NCBI GenBank assembly: GCA_958448395.1
Contig: CAUDDP010000057.1
Location: 1-13,294 of the forward strand
Source of the DNA: an uncultured Oscillospiraceae bacterium
GTDB lineage: Bacteria; Bacillota; Clostridia; Oscillospirales; Ruminococcaceae
Length of the DNA stretch: 13,294 bases
Direction of reading: 5' to 3'
Shown here piece after piece: positions 6,870-12,775 of the stretch. The translations under genes were made by a program, and so were the position numbers. Numbering within the stretch: position 1 is the first letter of the stretch; every line of letters starts with the position of its first letter. The notes under the pieces are model-generated. The model had not been told where the DNA came from. It saw only the letters and a list, made by a program, of their open reading frames with translations, and ran no database searches.

Positions 6870-6947
6870 GTGTATGCACCTGCCTTTTTTTACAAACTCG
6901 CTGTTTCAGGTACACAAAAACGTGTTTTCGACCTGAATCCATGCGGT
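6870..6947 (-). promoter_or_regulatory. Structured 5' leader of rplU (candidate L21 autoregulatory leader)
   Basis: Between the promoter and the L21 start codon the minus strand contains TTCAGGT (6931-6937) pairing with ACCTGAA (6905-6911). An inner ACAC/GTGT helix closes the hairpin. Firmicute rplU genes are known to carry an 'L21 leader' RNA thought to bind L21 as feedback control. The position and shape fit, but I cannot run a covariance-model search. The 3' arm can also pair with the Shine-Dalgarno region at 6876-6882. Confidence 0.55.
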
Positions 6948-6953
6948 TTTTCT

Positions 6954-6982
6954 ATTGTAGCATATTTTGCAGCGGTTGTCAA
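6954..6982 (-). promoter_or_regulatory. Sigma-A promoter of rplU-prp-rpmA
   Basis: On the minus strand the -35 box is a perfect TTGACA (6977-6982) and the -10 box is TACAAT (6954-6959). The spacer is exactly 17 nt and there is a TG one base before the -10 box (extended -10). Transcription should start near 6947. This is the strongest promoter visible in the window, as expected for ribosomal protein genes. Confidence 0.85.
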
Positions 6983-7174
6983 GGAATACATGAAAAAAAG
7001 TGTAAATTTTTTGTGTCCGTTGGGAATGGACAGATGATGGAAATAGATGATAGGAATGGAGAATGGAGATAGGTGGAAGTTGATAAAAGGTCAGACACGC
7101 AACATAGTTTTTGTAAACCTTTATTCAAATTTGAATCATAAAAAACAGAATGCATTGACATAATATGTGGAATT
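6983..7174. other. Non-coding interval with purine-rich tract and palindrome
   Basis: I see no gene here. From about 7021 to 7090 the plus strand is a GGA/GAT-rich low-complexity purine tract. ATTCAAATTTGAAT at 7123-7136 is a perfect 14-bp palindrome. TTGACA occurs at 7155-7160, with two poor -10 candidates downstream: CATAAT at 7159-7164, preceded by TGA, and CAAAAT at 7179-7184, also preceded by TGA. The promoter for the genes to the right probably lies here, but I cannot pick one. Confidence 0.4.
7123..7136. promoter_or_regulatory. 14-bp perfect palindrome, possible operator
   Basis: ATTCAAATTTGAAT reads the same on both strands. It lies upstream of the cysteine-rich frame and the VanY-like gene, about 19 bp before a TTGACA hexamer, where an operator could sit. 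AT-rich palindromes also arise by chance, and no second copy was noticed nearby. Confidence 0.3.
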
Positions 7175-7285
7175 ATGACAAAATTGAACCGTACTTGTTG
7201 TGCTGATTGTCCAAAAATAAAAGCTGGAAATTGTGCTAAGTGCCATTTTAGCGGTGAGTGTATTTACAAACAGGTGTGTTTGTGA
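7175..7285 (+). CDS. Possible cysteine-rich miniprotein (36 residues)
   Basis: An ATG-initiated frame of 36 codons encodes seven cysteines (C8, C9, C12, C20, C23, C29, C35). They include two CxxC knuckles, at 9-12 and 20-23, followed by C29 and C35, in an otherwise basic, soluble-looking peptide beginning MTKLNRTCCADC and ending KQVCL. This spacing suggests zinc or iron-sulfur binding. I do not recognise the family. The upstream sequence (TGTGGAATT) is a weak ribosome-binding site, and a candidate -10 box (CAAAAT) overlaps the start, so the frame may be chance. In favour are the regular cysteine pairs and its place in an otherwise empty gap on the same strand as the next gene. Confidence 0.35.
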   Translation: MTKLNRTCCADCPKIKAGNCAKCHFSGECIYKQVCL

Positions 7286-7362
7286 TAAAATAAAAATGCT
7301 AAGACCGCGTGTGCTTGCAGATACGCCTTTACAGATAAATTTGTGAAAGAGGGGAAGATGGT

Positions 7363-8583
7363 ATGTCAGCTTGGGACTCAATTCAAAACCAAATAAAAAA
7401 TCGACAGACTATAAGTGGCCGTGTACAGCGTTCATCGTCAAAAAATGCTGCTCCACCGATGCGAAATATGACACAGCGGCAGTTTCAACCGATGCAGCGT
7501 CCACCGGCAAATAATAGTCGTCCTGTTGTGGTAAATCGAACGGGGATGTCAGCTGGTAGACCACCGCAGAGGAAAAAACCAAGAGTTCGATATGATCGGA
7601 TTCTGCTGGTACTTTTGGTGTTGGTTGGATTGATTTGTCTGTTGGTGATGGGGGTAAAACAGTGTGGCAAAGATGATGGTGCATCAGAACATAAGACTGG
7701 GGGAGCTGTGACAACAACGACGCAAGTTTCCACAGAACCGCCAGAAAAAACGCTGGCACTGACAGCAGAGGATGTGCATAAGGGCAGTTTGATACTGGTA
7801 AACGCAGATCACGCTTATACATTTGCAGCAGATGATGTGGCATTAGAAACAGTTTATGAGGGCAGAAATACCTGCTATGGCGTCAGTGATATGGAGGTCT
7901 CTCTGGATGCAGATGTGATTGATCATTTTAATCAGTTGATGCAGGCATATTATAACATTTATGAAAACAATGATATTATGGTTGTCAGCGGCTATCGTAC
8001 CAGAGAAGTACAGGCAGAGTTCTATGAGAGTAAGAAAACAATGCTGCCGGGCGGTTACTCTGACTACCATACAGCACGTTCCTTTGACCTTGTTATTTAT
8101 CCGGATGGGACAAGCTCTAACTATTATGCAGCAACCGGAGATTACGCATGGATTGCAGAACATGCCGCAGAATATGGCTTTGTGCTGCGGTATCCAGATG
8201 GAAAAGCAGATAAAACTGGTATCAGTCCAAGAGCATATACGTTCCGCTATGTGGGCGTACCGCATGCTTCTTACATTTATGATAATGGGCTTTGTCTGGA
8301 AGAATATCTGGATAATATACAAAGCTACACTGCACGCAATCCGTTGCAGGTAGAGACTACAAGCGGAGAATGGTCTGTCTTCTATACCGCAGCAAACAGC
8401 GAAGGCAGTACGCAGATTGCTGTGCCGCAGGATGCCGTTTATACTGTTTCTGGTGATAATATGGGCGGCTTTGTCATAGCATATCAGGAGAAGGGAGCCG
8501 TACCTGTGACAACAGATACTACGACAGTATCTGGAAGCGATGTAGATGGAACAGATACAGAGACAATGACAGAAATTGAATAA
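7363..8583 (+). CDS. Membrane-anchored VanY-like (peptidase M15B) protein with degenerate active site
   Basis: This 406-residue protein has a basic, proline/glutamine-rich cytoplasmic start (1-77), one membrane helix (about 79-98), a Thr-rich linker (115-127), a VanY/M15B-like extracytoplasmic domain (about 180-320), a small beta-rich region (about 330-376) and a Thr/Asp-rich tail. VanY family enzymes remove terminal D-alanine from peptidoglycan stems. Fold signatures remain: VVSGYRT 207-213, the SxxxTxxxxD block 233-242, and TFRYVGVPHA 293-302. The usual SxHxxGxAxD motif is SDYHTARSFD here (zinc His becomes Y235; D242 kept). The usual EPWHFRYVG becomes RAYTFRYVG (catalytic Glu becomes R290, zinc His becomes T293). 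It is therefore probably not an active zinc peptidase and may bind cell wall instead. AGAGGGG precedes the ATG by about 8 nt. A terminator follows. Confidence 0.85.
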   Translation: MSAWDSIQNQIKNRQTISGRVQRSSSKNAAPPMRNMTQRQFQPMQRPPANNSRPVVVNRTGMSAGRPPQRKKPRVRYDRILLVLLVLVGLICLLVMGVKQCGKDDGASEHKTGGAVTTTTQVSTEPPEKTLALTAEDVHKGSLILVNADHAYTFAADDVALETVYEGRNTCYGVSDMEVSLDADVIDHFNQLMQAYYNIYENNDIMVVSGYRTREVQAEFYESKKTMLPGGYSDYHTARSFDLVIYPDGTSSNYYAATGDYAWIAEHAAEYGFVLRYPDGKADKTGISPRAYTFRYVGVPHASYIYDNGLCLEEYLDNIQSYTARNPLQVETTSGEWSVFYTAANSEGSTQIAVPQDAVYTVSGDNMGGFVIAYQEKGAVPVTTDTTTVSGSDVDGTDTETMTEIE

Positions 8584-8599
8584 ATATATTAAGAAAAAG

Positions 8600-8631
8600 G
8601 TGTTGCATGAAAACGGTGCAGCACTTTTTTT
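8600..8631 (+). terminator. Intrinsic terminator after the VanY-like gene
   Basis: GTGTTGCA (8600-8607) pairs with TGCAGCAC (8617-8624) with one G-U pair and a 9-nt loop, followed by seven T (8625-8631). It starts 17 bases after the stop codon and separates this gene from the pgk promoter. Confidence 0.85.
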
Positions 8632-8714
8632 ATAAATGGATAAACTAAAAAAGCAGCAAATTCTTGTGAAGGGAAAAGAATCCGAAAAGATTTTTAAAAT
8701 ATTTGGATAAGTGC

Positions 8715-8743
8715 TTGCAAATTGCAGTAAAATAGTGTAAAAT
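8715..8743 (+). promoter_or_regulatory. Sigma-A promoter of the pgk operon
   Basis: TTGCAA (8715-8720) and TAAAAT (8738-8743) are separated by exactly 17 nt, placing the start near 8750 and leaving a leader of about 55 nt. The leader contains a small CAGTG/CACTG stem (8753-8769). The sequence upstream of the -35 box (8640-8705) is A-rich, as in promoters with an UP-like element. Confidence 0.7.
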
Positions 8744-8805
8744 AAAAGAGTACAGTGCAATGGACACTGCAAAGGTTTACATTTATCATGAAAGGATGTC
8801 AGAAA

Positions 8806-10020
8806 ATGGCAGGTTTGAACAAAGTAACAGTAGACGATATTGATGTAAAAGGCAAGCGGGTTCTTGTTCGTGTGGACTTTAACGTACCAATGAAAGACGG
8901 CGTAATTACCAACGACAACCGGATTCAGGCTGCATTGCCGACTATTAACAAGCTCGTTTCAGAAGGCGGCAAAGTAATTCTGTGCTCTCATCTGGGTAAG
9001 CCGAAGAATGGTCCAGAGGCAAAGTTCTCCCTGAAGGCTGCTGCTGACCGACTGGCAGAACTGGTTTCTGCAAAGGTTACATTTGTACCGTCTGATCGGG
9101 TTGTAGATGACAGCGTAAAGGCTGCTGTAGATGCAATGCAGGATGGCGAAATTGTTGTTCTGGAAAACACTAGATTCCGTGGAGCAGAAGAAACAAAGAA
9201 TGGTGAGGAATTTAGCAAGGAACTGGCTTCTCTGGCTGATGTATTTGTTATGGATGCATTCGGCAGTGCCCACAGAGCACACGCTTCCACAGCCGGTGTG
9301 ACAAAGTTTGTAGACACTACAGCGGTTGGCTATCTGATGCAGAAGGAAATTCAGTTCCTCGGCAATGCTGTAGAAGATCCGGTTCGTCCGTTTGTTGCCA
9401 TTCTCGGCGGTGCAAAGGTGGCAGATAAGTTGAATGTTATCTCTAATCTGCTGGAAAAGTGTGATACCCTGATTATCGGCGGTGGTATGGCATATACCTT
9501 CTTGAAGGCAGAAGGTTATGAAGTAGGTACTTCTCTCGTGGATGATACCAAGCTGGAATACTGCAAGGAAATGATGGAAAAGGCAAAGGCAAACGGCAAG
9601 CAGCTCCTGTTGCCGATTGATACGGTAACGGCAAAGGCTTTCCCAGATCCGATTGATGCGGAAATCGAAGTGGAAACATATGCCTCCGAACATCTGCCGG
9701 CTGATAGAATGGGTCTGGATATTGGAGAAAAGACACAGGCTCTCTTTGCAGAAGCTGTTAAGTCCGCTAAGACGGTTGTTTGGAACGGACCAATGGGTGT
9801 ATTTGAAAATCCAGTTCTGGCAAAGGGTACGATTGCAGTGGCACAGGCTCTGGCTGAGACCGATGCAACCACTATCATTGGCGGCGGAGACTCCGCAGCA
9901 GCTGTAATGCAATTGGGCTTTGCTGATAAGATGAGCCATATCTCTACCGGCGGCGGTGCTTCTTTGGAATACCTTGAAGGTAAGGAACTGCCGGGCGTTG
10001 CAGTGATTGCAAATAAGTAA
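8806..10020 (+). CDS. pgk: Phosphoglycerate kinase
   Basis: This 404-residue cytoplasmic enzyme transfers the phosphate of 1,3-bisphosphoglycerate to ADP, the first ATP-forming step of glycolysis. The family signatures are present: RVDFNVP 22-28, LENTRF 119-124, FGSAHRAHAS 152-161 (substrate side), GGAKV 201-205, and the nucleotide-side GGGDSA 359-364 and TGGGASLEYL 381-390. Length is standard. I place the start at the ATG of MAGLNKVTV because AAAGGA lies 9 nt upstream; the frame runs back to 8755 but the extra residues are not family-like. It is the first gene of a glycolytic operon (pgk, small membrane protein, tpiA, gpmI). No gapA is seen beside it, which differs from the common gapA-pgk-tpiA order. 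Confidence 0.97.
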   Translation: MAGLNKVTVDDIDVKGKRVLVRVDFNVPMKDGVITNDNRIQAALPTINKLVSEGGKVILCSHLGKPKNGPEAKFSLKAAADRLAELVSAKVTFVPSDRVVDDSVKAAVDAMQDGEIVVLENTRFRGAEETKNGEEFSKELASLADVFVMDAFGSAHRAHASTAGVTKFVDTTAVGYLMQKEIQFLGNAVEDPVRPFVAILGGAKVADKLNVISNLLEKCDTLIIGGGMAYTFLKAEGYEVGTSLVDDTKLEYCKEMMEKAKANGKQLLLPIDTVTAKAFPDPIDAEIEVETYASEHLPADRMGLDIGEKTQALFAEAVKSAKTVVWNGPMGVFENPVLAKGTIAVAQALAETDATTIIGGGDSAAAVMQLGFADKMSHISTGGGASLEYLEGKELPGVAVIANK

Positions 10021-10027
10021 ACTTTTA

Positions 10028-10074
10028 GGAAACAGAACCGCTTTTCCCATTGGATGCCGAAAAGCGGCTGTTCC
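10028..10074 (+). other. Long stem-loop after pgk without T-run
   Basis: CCGCTTTT (10038-10045) pairs with AAAAGCGG (10060-10067). The helix continues through GGAAACAG with CTGTTCC (10028-10035 and 10068-10074), interrupted by a two-base bulge and one extra base. It is followed by TGCCCC rather than T, so it should not terminate transcription well. A role in mRNA processing or in protecting the pgk message is possible. Confidence 0.55.
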
Positions 10075-10095
10075 TGCCCCCAGAAAGGGTATAAA

Positions 10096-10320
10096 ATGAA
10101 AAAAGAATGGAAAAAAATGCTGGATATGCATACTGATGCCGTATTGCCATTTTTACTGGGTACAGTATGTGGTGTCATGATTGGTATGCTTTCCAAAGGC
10201 ATTATTATTGGTAGTTATAACGGCTGTAATAATAAAGATAATGGCTGTAGTAACAGTATGTCAGCAGAATCGGTGAAAGGATTACCGGTTAATGCTGATA
10301 AAAAAGAAAATAAAAAATAA
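10096..10320 (+). CDS. Small single-pass membrane protein in the glycolytic operon, function unknown
   Basis: This 74-residue protein is preceded by AAAGGG 6 nt before its ATG, so it looks genuinely translated. A basic start (MKKEWKK) is followed by one hydrophobic segment at about 15-39 (from AVLPFLLG to IIIG). That segment carries G22-x3-G26-x3-G30, a glycine-zipper pattern that favours helix packing. The rest is a polar N/G/S/K-rich tail with C44 and C51. The general shape recalls YtxH-like small membrane proteins, but I cannot assign it to a family. It sits 75 bp after pgk and 13 bp before tpiA on the same strand, so it must share their transcript. The tail is probably outside if the basic end stays in the cytoplasm. 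Confidence 0.75.
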   Translation: MKKEWKKMLDMHTDAVLPFLLGTVCGVMIGMLSKGIIIGSYNGCNNKDNGCSNSMSAESVKGLPVNADKKENKK

Positions 10321-10333
10321 GGAGCTGTTCACA

Positions 10334-11101
10334 ATGAACAAGGCATTGAGAAAAGCAATCATTGCTGGTAACTGGAAGATGAATAAGAACCGCAAGGAAG
10401 CAGCAGAGCTGATTGAAGCTTTGAAGCCAATCGCTGCGGATAAAACCTGTGGTGTGATTATTTGTGTACCGTTTACGAATCTGGAAACTGCTTTGCGGCT
10501 GACAGAAGGTACCAACATTGAAGTGGGTGCTGAAAACGTGCATTTCGCTGAAAAAGGTGCATACACCGGTGAAATTTCTGCTGATATGCTGACAGAAATG
10601 GGTGTGAAGTATGTTATTGTTGGTCACTCTGAGAGAAGACAGTATTTTGGGGAAACAGATGAAACTGTCAGCAAGAGAACCATGGCTGCTTTGAAGGCTG
10701 GTATGACTGTTATCCTTTGTGTTGGTGAAACACTGGAAGAACGGGAACTGGGTATTACAGAAGAAGTGGTTGCAAAGCAGGTAAAGGTTGCTCTGCACGA
10801 AGCTTGTGAAAAGTGTGTAAAGAACGTCATTATCGCTTATGAGCCGGTATGGGCAATCGGTACTGGCAAGACTGCAACTGCTGATCAGGCAGAAGAAGTT
10901 TGTGCATTTATTCGGAAGACGGTTGCTGGTCTGTTCGGTCAGGAGGTCGCTGATGGCATGACCATTCAGTACGGTGGTTCGATGAATGAAAAGAACTGTG
11001 CAGAACTGCTGGCAAAGGAGAACATTGACGGCGGTCTGATTGGCGGTGCTTCTCTGGTTGCAGAAAAGTTTGGTGTTCTGTTGGAAGAAGCTTCTAAGTA
11101 A
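10334..11101 (+). CDS. tpiA: Triose-phosphate isomerase
   Basis: This 255-residue cytoplasmic enzyme interconverts dihydroxyacetone phosphate and glyceraldehyde 3-phosphate. All catalytic parts are present: AGNWKMN 11-17 (N13, K15), the electrophile H98 in VIVGHSERR, the base E170 in AYEPVWAIGTGK, and the mobile loop 6 at 171-181. The phosphate-binding IQYGGS 211-216 and GGLIGGASL 233-241 are intact. It would form a dimer of TIM barrels. The ATG at 10334 follows AAGGAG by 9 nt; an in-frame extension to 10292 overlaps the upstream gene and lacks family sequence. It is followed by an intrinsic terminator. Confidence 0.97.
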   Translation: MNKALRKAIIAGNWKMNKNRKEAAELIEALKPIAADKTCGVIICVPFTNLETALRLTEGTNIEVGAENVHFAEKGAYTGEISADMLTEMGVKYVIVGHSERRQYFGETDETVSKRTMAALKAGMTVILCVGETLEERELGITEEVVAKQVKVALHEACEKCVKNVIIAYEPVWAIGTGKTATADQAEEVCAFIRKTVAGLFGQEVADGMTIQYGGSMNEKNCAELLAKENIDGGLIGGASLVAEKFGVLLEEASK

Positions 11102-11129
11102 ACTGATTTGGACACTACAAAAAAAGAGG

Positions 11130-11156
11130 CAGGCGGTTTTTTGACCGCCTGTTTTT
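11130..11156 (+). terminator. Intrinsic terminator between tpiA and gpmI
   Basis: CAGGCGGT (11130-11137) pairs perfectly with ACCGCCTG (11144-11151) around a 6-nt loop, followed by TTTTT (11152-11156). The gpmI ribosome-binding site starts two bases later. There is no room for a promoter between them, so gpmI must be reached by read-through or from a promoter inside tpiA. Confidence 0.85.
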
Positions 11157-11172
11157 GAAAGGAAGAATGACG

Positions 11173-12693
11173 ATGAGCAAAAAACCAGTTGCATTGATTA
11201 TTATGGATGGCTTTGGCTATAATCAGGATGATTATGGTAATGCAATTCGGGCGGCAAAAAAGCCAAACCTGGATAAGTTTTTGAAAGGACCACATACGCT
11301 GATAGGTGCAAGCGGTCTGGATGTTGGTTTGCCAGATGGACAGATGGGTAATTCTGAGGTTGGGCATACCAATATCGGTGCCGGCAGAATTGTATATCAG
11401 ATGCTGGTGAAAATTACAAAGGACATTCAGGACGGTGTGTTCTTTCAGAACAAGGCACTGTGTGATGCAATGGAGAACTGCAAGCGAAATGGTACCTCTT
11501 TGCACTTGATGGGTCTGCTTTCTCCGGGTGGTGTACACAGTCATATGGAACATTTGTTTGGTTTGCTGGAAATGGCAAAGCGGAGTGGACTGGAAAATGT
11601 ATATATCCATGCATTTTTGGACGGCAGAGACGAACCACCAGCATCCGCAGCTGGTTTCATGAAGACCACTTGTGAGAAGATGCAGGAAATCGGTGTCGGC
11701 AAGGTTGCAACTATTTCCGGGCGGTACTATGCAATGGATCGTGACAATGCATGGGATCGGGTTGAAAAGGCATATGCTGCTATGGTTTATGGCGAAGGAG
11801 AAACCGGAACAGATCCAGTGCAGGCAATTGAAGATTCCTATGCCAAGGAAGTCACCGATGAATTCATGCTGCCGACAGTAGTTGATCCAAACGGTATGAT
11901 TCAGGAAAATGACAGCGTTGTTTTCTTCAACTTCCGTCCGGATCGTGCAAGACAGATTACCAGAAGCTTTGTCGATCCAGAATTCAAGGGATTTGAGCGG
12001 AAGAAAGGCTTTTTCCCACTGCATTTCGTTTGCATGGCACAGTATGATGCCACAATGCCGAATGTTACAGTTGCATATCCACCAGAACAGCTTCACATGA
12101 CAATGGGTGAATATCTGAGCAAGTGTGGAAAGACACAGCTGCGAATTGCAGAAACCCAGAAGTATGCACATATTACCTTCTTCTTCAATGGTGGCGAAGA
12201 AAAGGTATTTGAAGGGGAAGACCGGATTTTGATTCCAAGCCCGGATGTACCGACATTTGACCTGAAGCCAGAGATGAGTGCCTACGAAGTAACCGATGCA
12301 GTGGTAAAAGTAATTGAAGAAGAAAAGTATGATGTGATCATTCTGAACTATGCAAACTGCGATATGGTTGGTCATACTGGTATTTTTGATGCGGCAAAGG
12401 CAGCAGTAGAAGCTGTGGACACCTGTGTTGGCAGAATGGTAGATGCGATTCTGGCAAAGGGTGGCGTAGCTCTGATTACCGCTGACCACGGCAATGCAGA
12501 CAAGATGTGTGAACCGAATGGCGAGCCATTTACAGCACATACTACCAATCCGGTTCCGTTTATTGTAGTCGGGGAAGACTGTGAGCTGCGGGAAGGCGGC
12601 GTATTGGCAGATATTGCACCGACCATGTTGCAGCTGTTAGAACTGCCGCAGCCGGAAGAGATGACAGGCAAGAGTCTGATTGTTTCCAAGTAA
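11173..12693 (+). CDS. gpmI: 2,3-bisphosphoglycerate-independent phosphoglycerate mutase
   Basis: This 506-residue Mn-dependent enzyme of the alkaline-phosphatase superfamily interconverts 3- and 2-phosphoglycerate through a phosphoserine. Metal and catalytic residues are visible: D12 (IMDGFG), S61 in GQMGNSEVGH, H122 in SPGGVHSH, FLDGRD 148-153, R184 (SGRYYAMDR), RPDR 255-258, K330, D397 and H401 (NCDMVGHTG), D438-H439 (ADHGNAD) and H456 (TAHTTNP). Length is standard. I chose the ATG at 11173 over the in-frame ATG at 11167 because AAAGGAAG gives 7-nt spacing to the former and almost none to the latter. It is the last gene of the glycolytic operon and ends in a bidirectional terminator. Confidence 0.97.
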   Translation: MSKKPVALIIMDGFGYNQDDYGNAIRAAKKPNLDKFLKGPHTLIGASGLDVGLPDGQMGNSEVGHTNIGAGRIVYQMLVKITKDIQDGVFFQNKALCDAMENCKRNGTSLHLMGLLSPGGVHSHMEHLFGLLEMAKRSGLENVYIHAFLDGRDEPPASAAGFMKTTCEKMQEIGVGKVATISGRYYAMDRDNAWDRVEKAYAAMVYGEGETGTDPVQAIEDSYAKEVTDEFMLPTVVDPNGMIQENDSVVFFNFRPDRARQITRSFVDPEFKGFERKKGFFPLHFVCMAQYDATMPNVTVAYPPEQLHMTMGEYLSKCGKTQLRIAETQKYAHITFFFNGGEEKVFEGEDRILIPSPDVPTFDLKPEMSAYEVTDAVVKVIEEEKYDVIILNYANCDMVGHTGIFDAAKAAVEAVDTCVGRMVDAILAKGGVALITADHGNADKMCEPNGEPFTAHTTNPVPFIVVGEDCELREGGVLADIAPTMLQLLELPQPEEMTGKSLIVSK

Positions 12694-12720
12694 GAATTGG
12701 ATCACATAATATTATGATAG

Positions 12721-12761
12721 AAAAAGGTCGTGTACAGGCATAAGATGTACACGACCTTTTT
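12721..12761. terminator. Bidirectional intrinsic terminator
   Basis: AAAAAGGTCGTGTAC (12721-12735) and GTACACGACCTTTTT (12747-12761) form a perfect 15-bp inverted repeat with an 11-nt loop. The A/T ends supply a T-run on either strand. It lies between the convergent gpmI and aldo/keto reductase genes and can serve both. Confidence 0.9.
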
Positions 12762-12775
12762 GTTTGTAACAGTTT

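Noticed and set aside
7021..7090. Purine-rich GGA/GAT tract as a tandem repeat
   Set aside because: The units are irregular and no fixed period could be made out; it is low-complexity sequence rather than a true repeat array.
7843..8772. Minus-strand open frame opposite the VanY-like gene, rich in cysteine and isoleucine
   Set aside because: It overlaps a gene with a ribosome-binding site and family motifs, crosses that gene's terminator, and has no recognisable domain.
8755..8805. Longer pgk start at 8755
   Set aside because: It lies about at the predicted transcription start, adds 17 non-family residues and ignores AAAGGA before 8806.
8959..10131. Minus-strand open frame of about 390 codons opposite pgk
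   Set aside because: It is antisense to a gene with all its motifs, and the composition is low-quality (rich in Cys, His, Phe, Ser); a shadow.
10966..12540. Very long open frame (over 500 codons) on the minus strand opposite gpmI and the end of tpiA
   Set aside because: The translation is Cys/His/Phe-rich without domains and lies exactly opposite strongly conserved glycolytic genes; it is a mirror of their biased codon use.
12705..12716. Palindrome CATAATATTATG after gpmI
   Set aside because: It is a 12-bp AT-only-like palindrome just before the bidirectional terminator and away from any promoter; probably chance.
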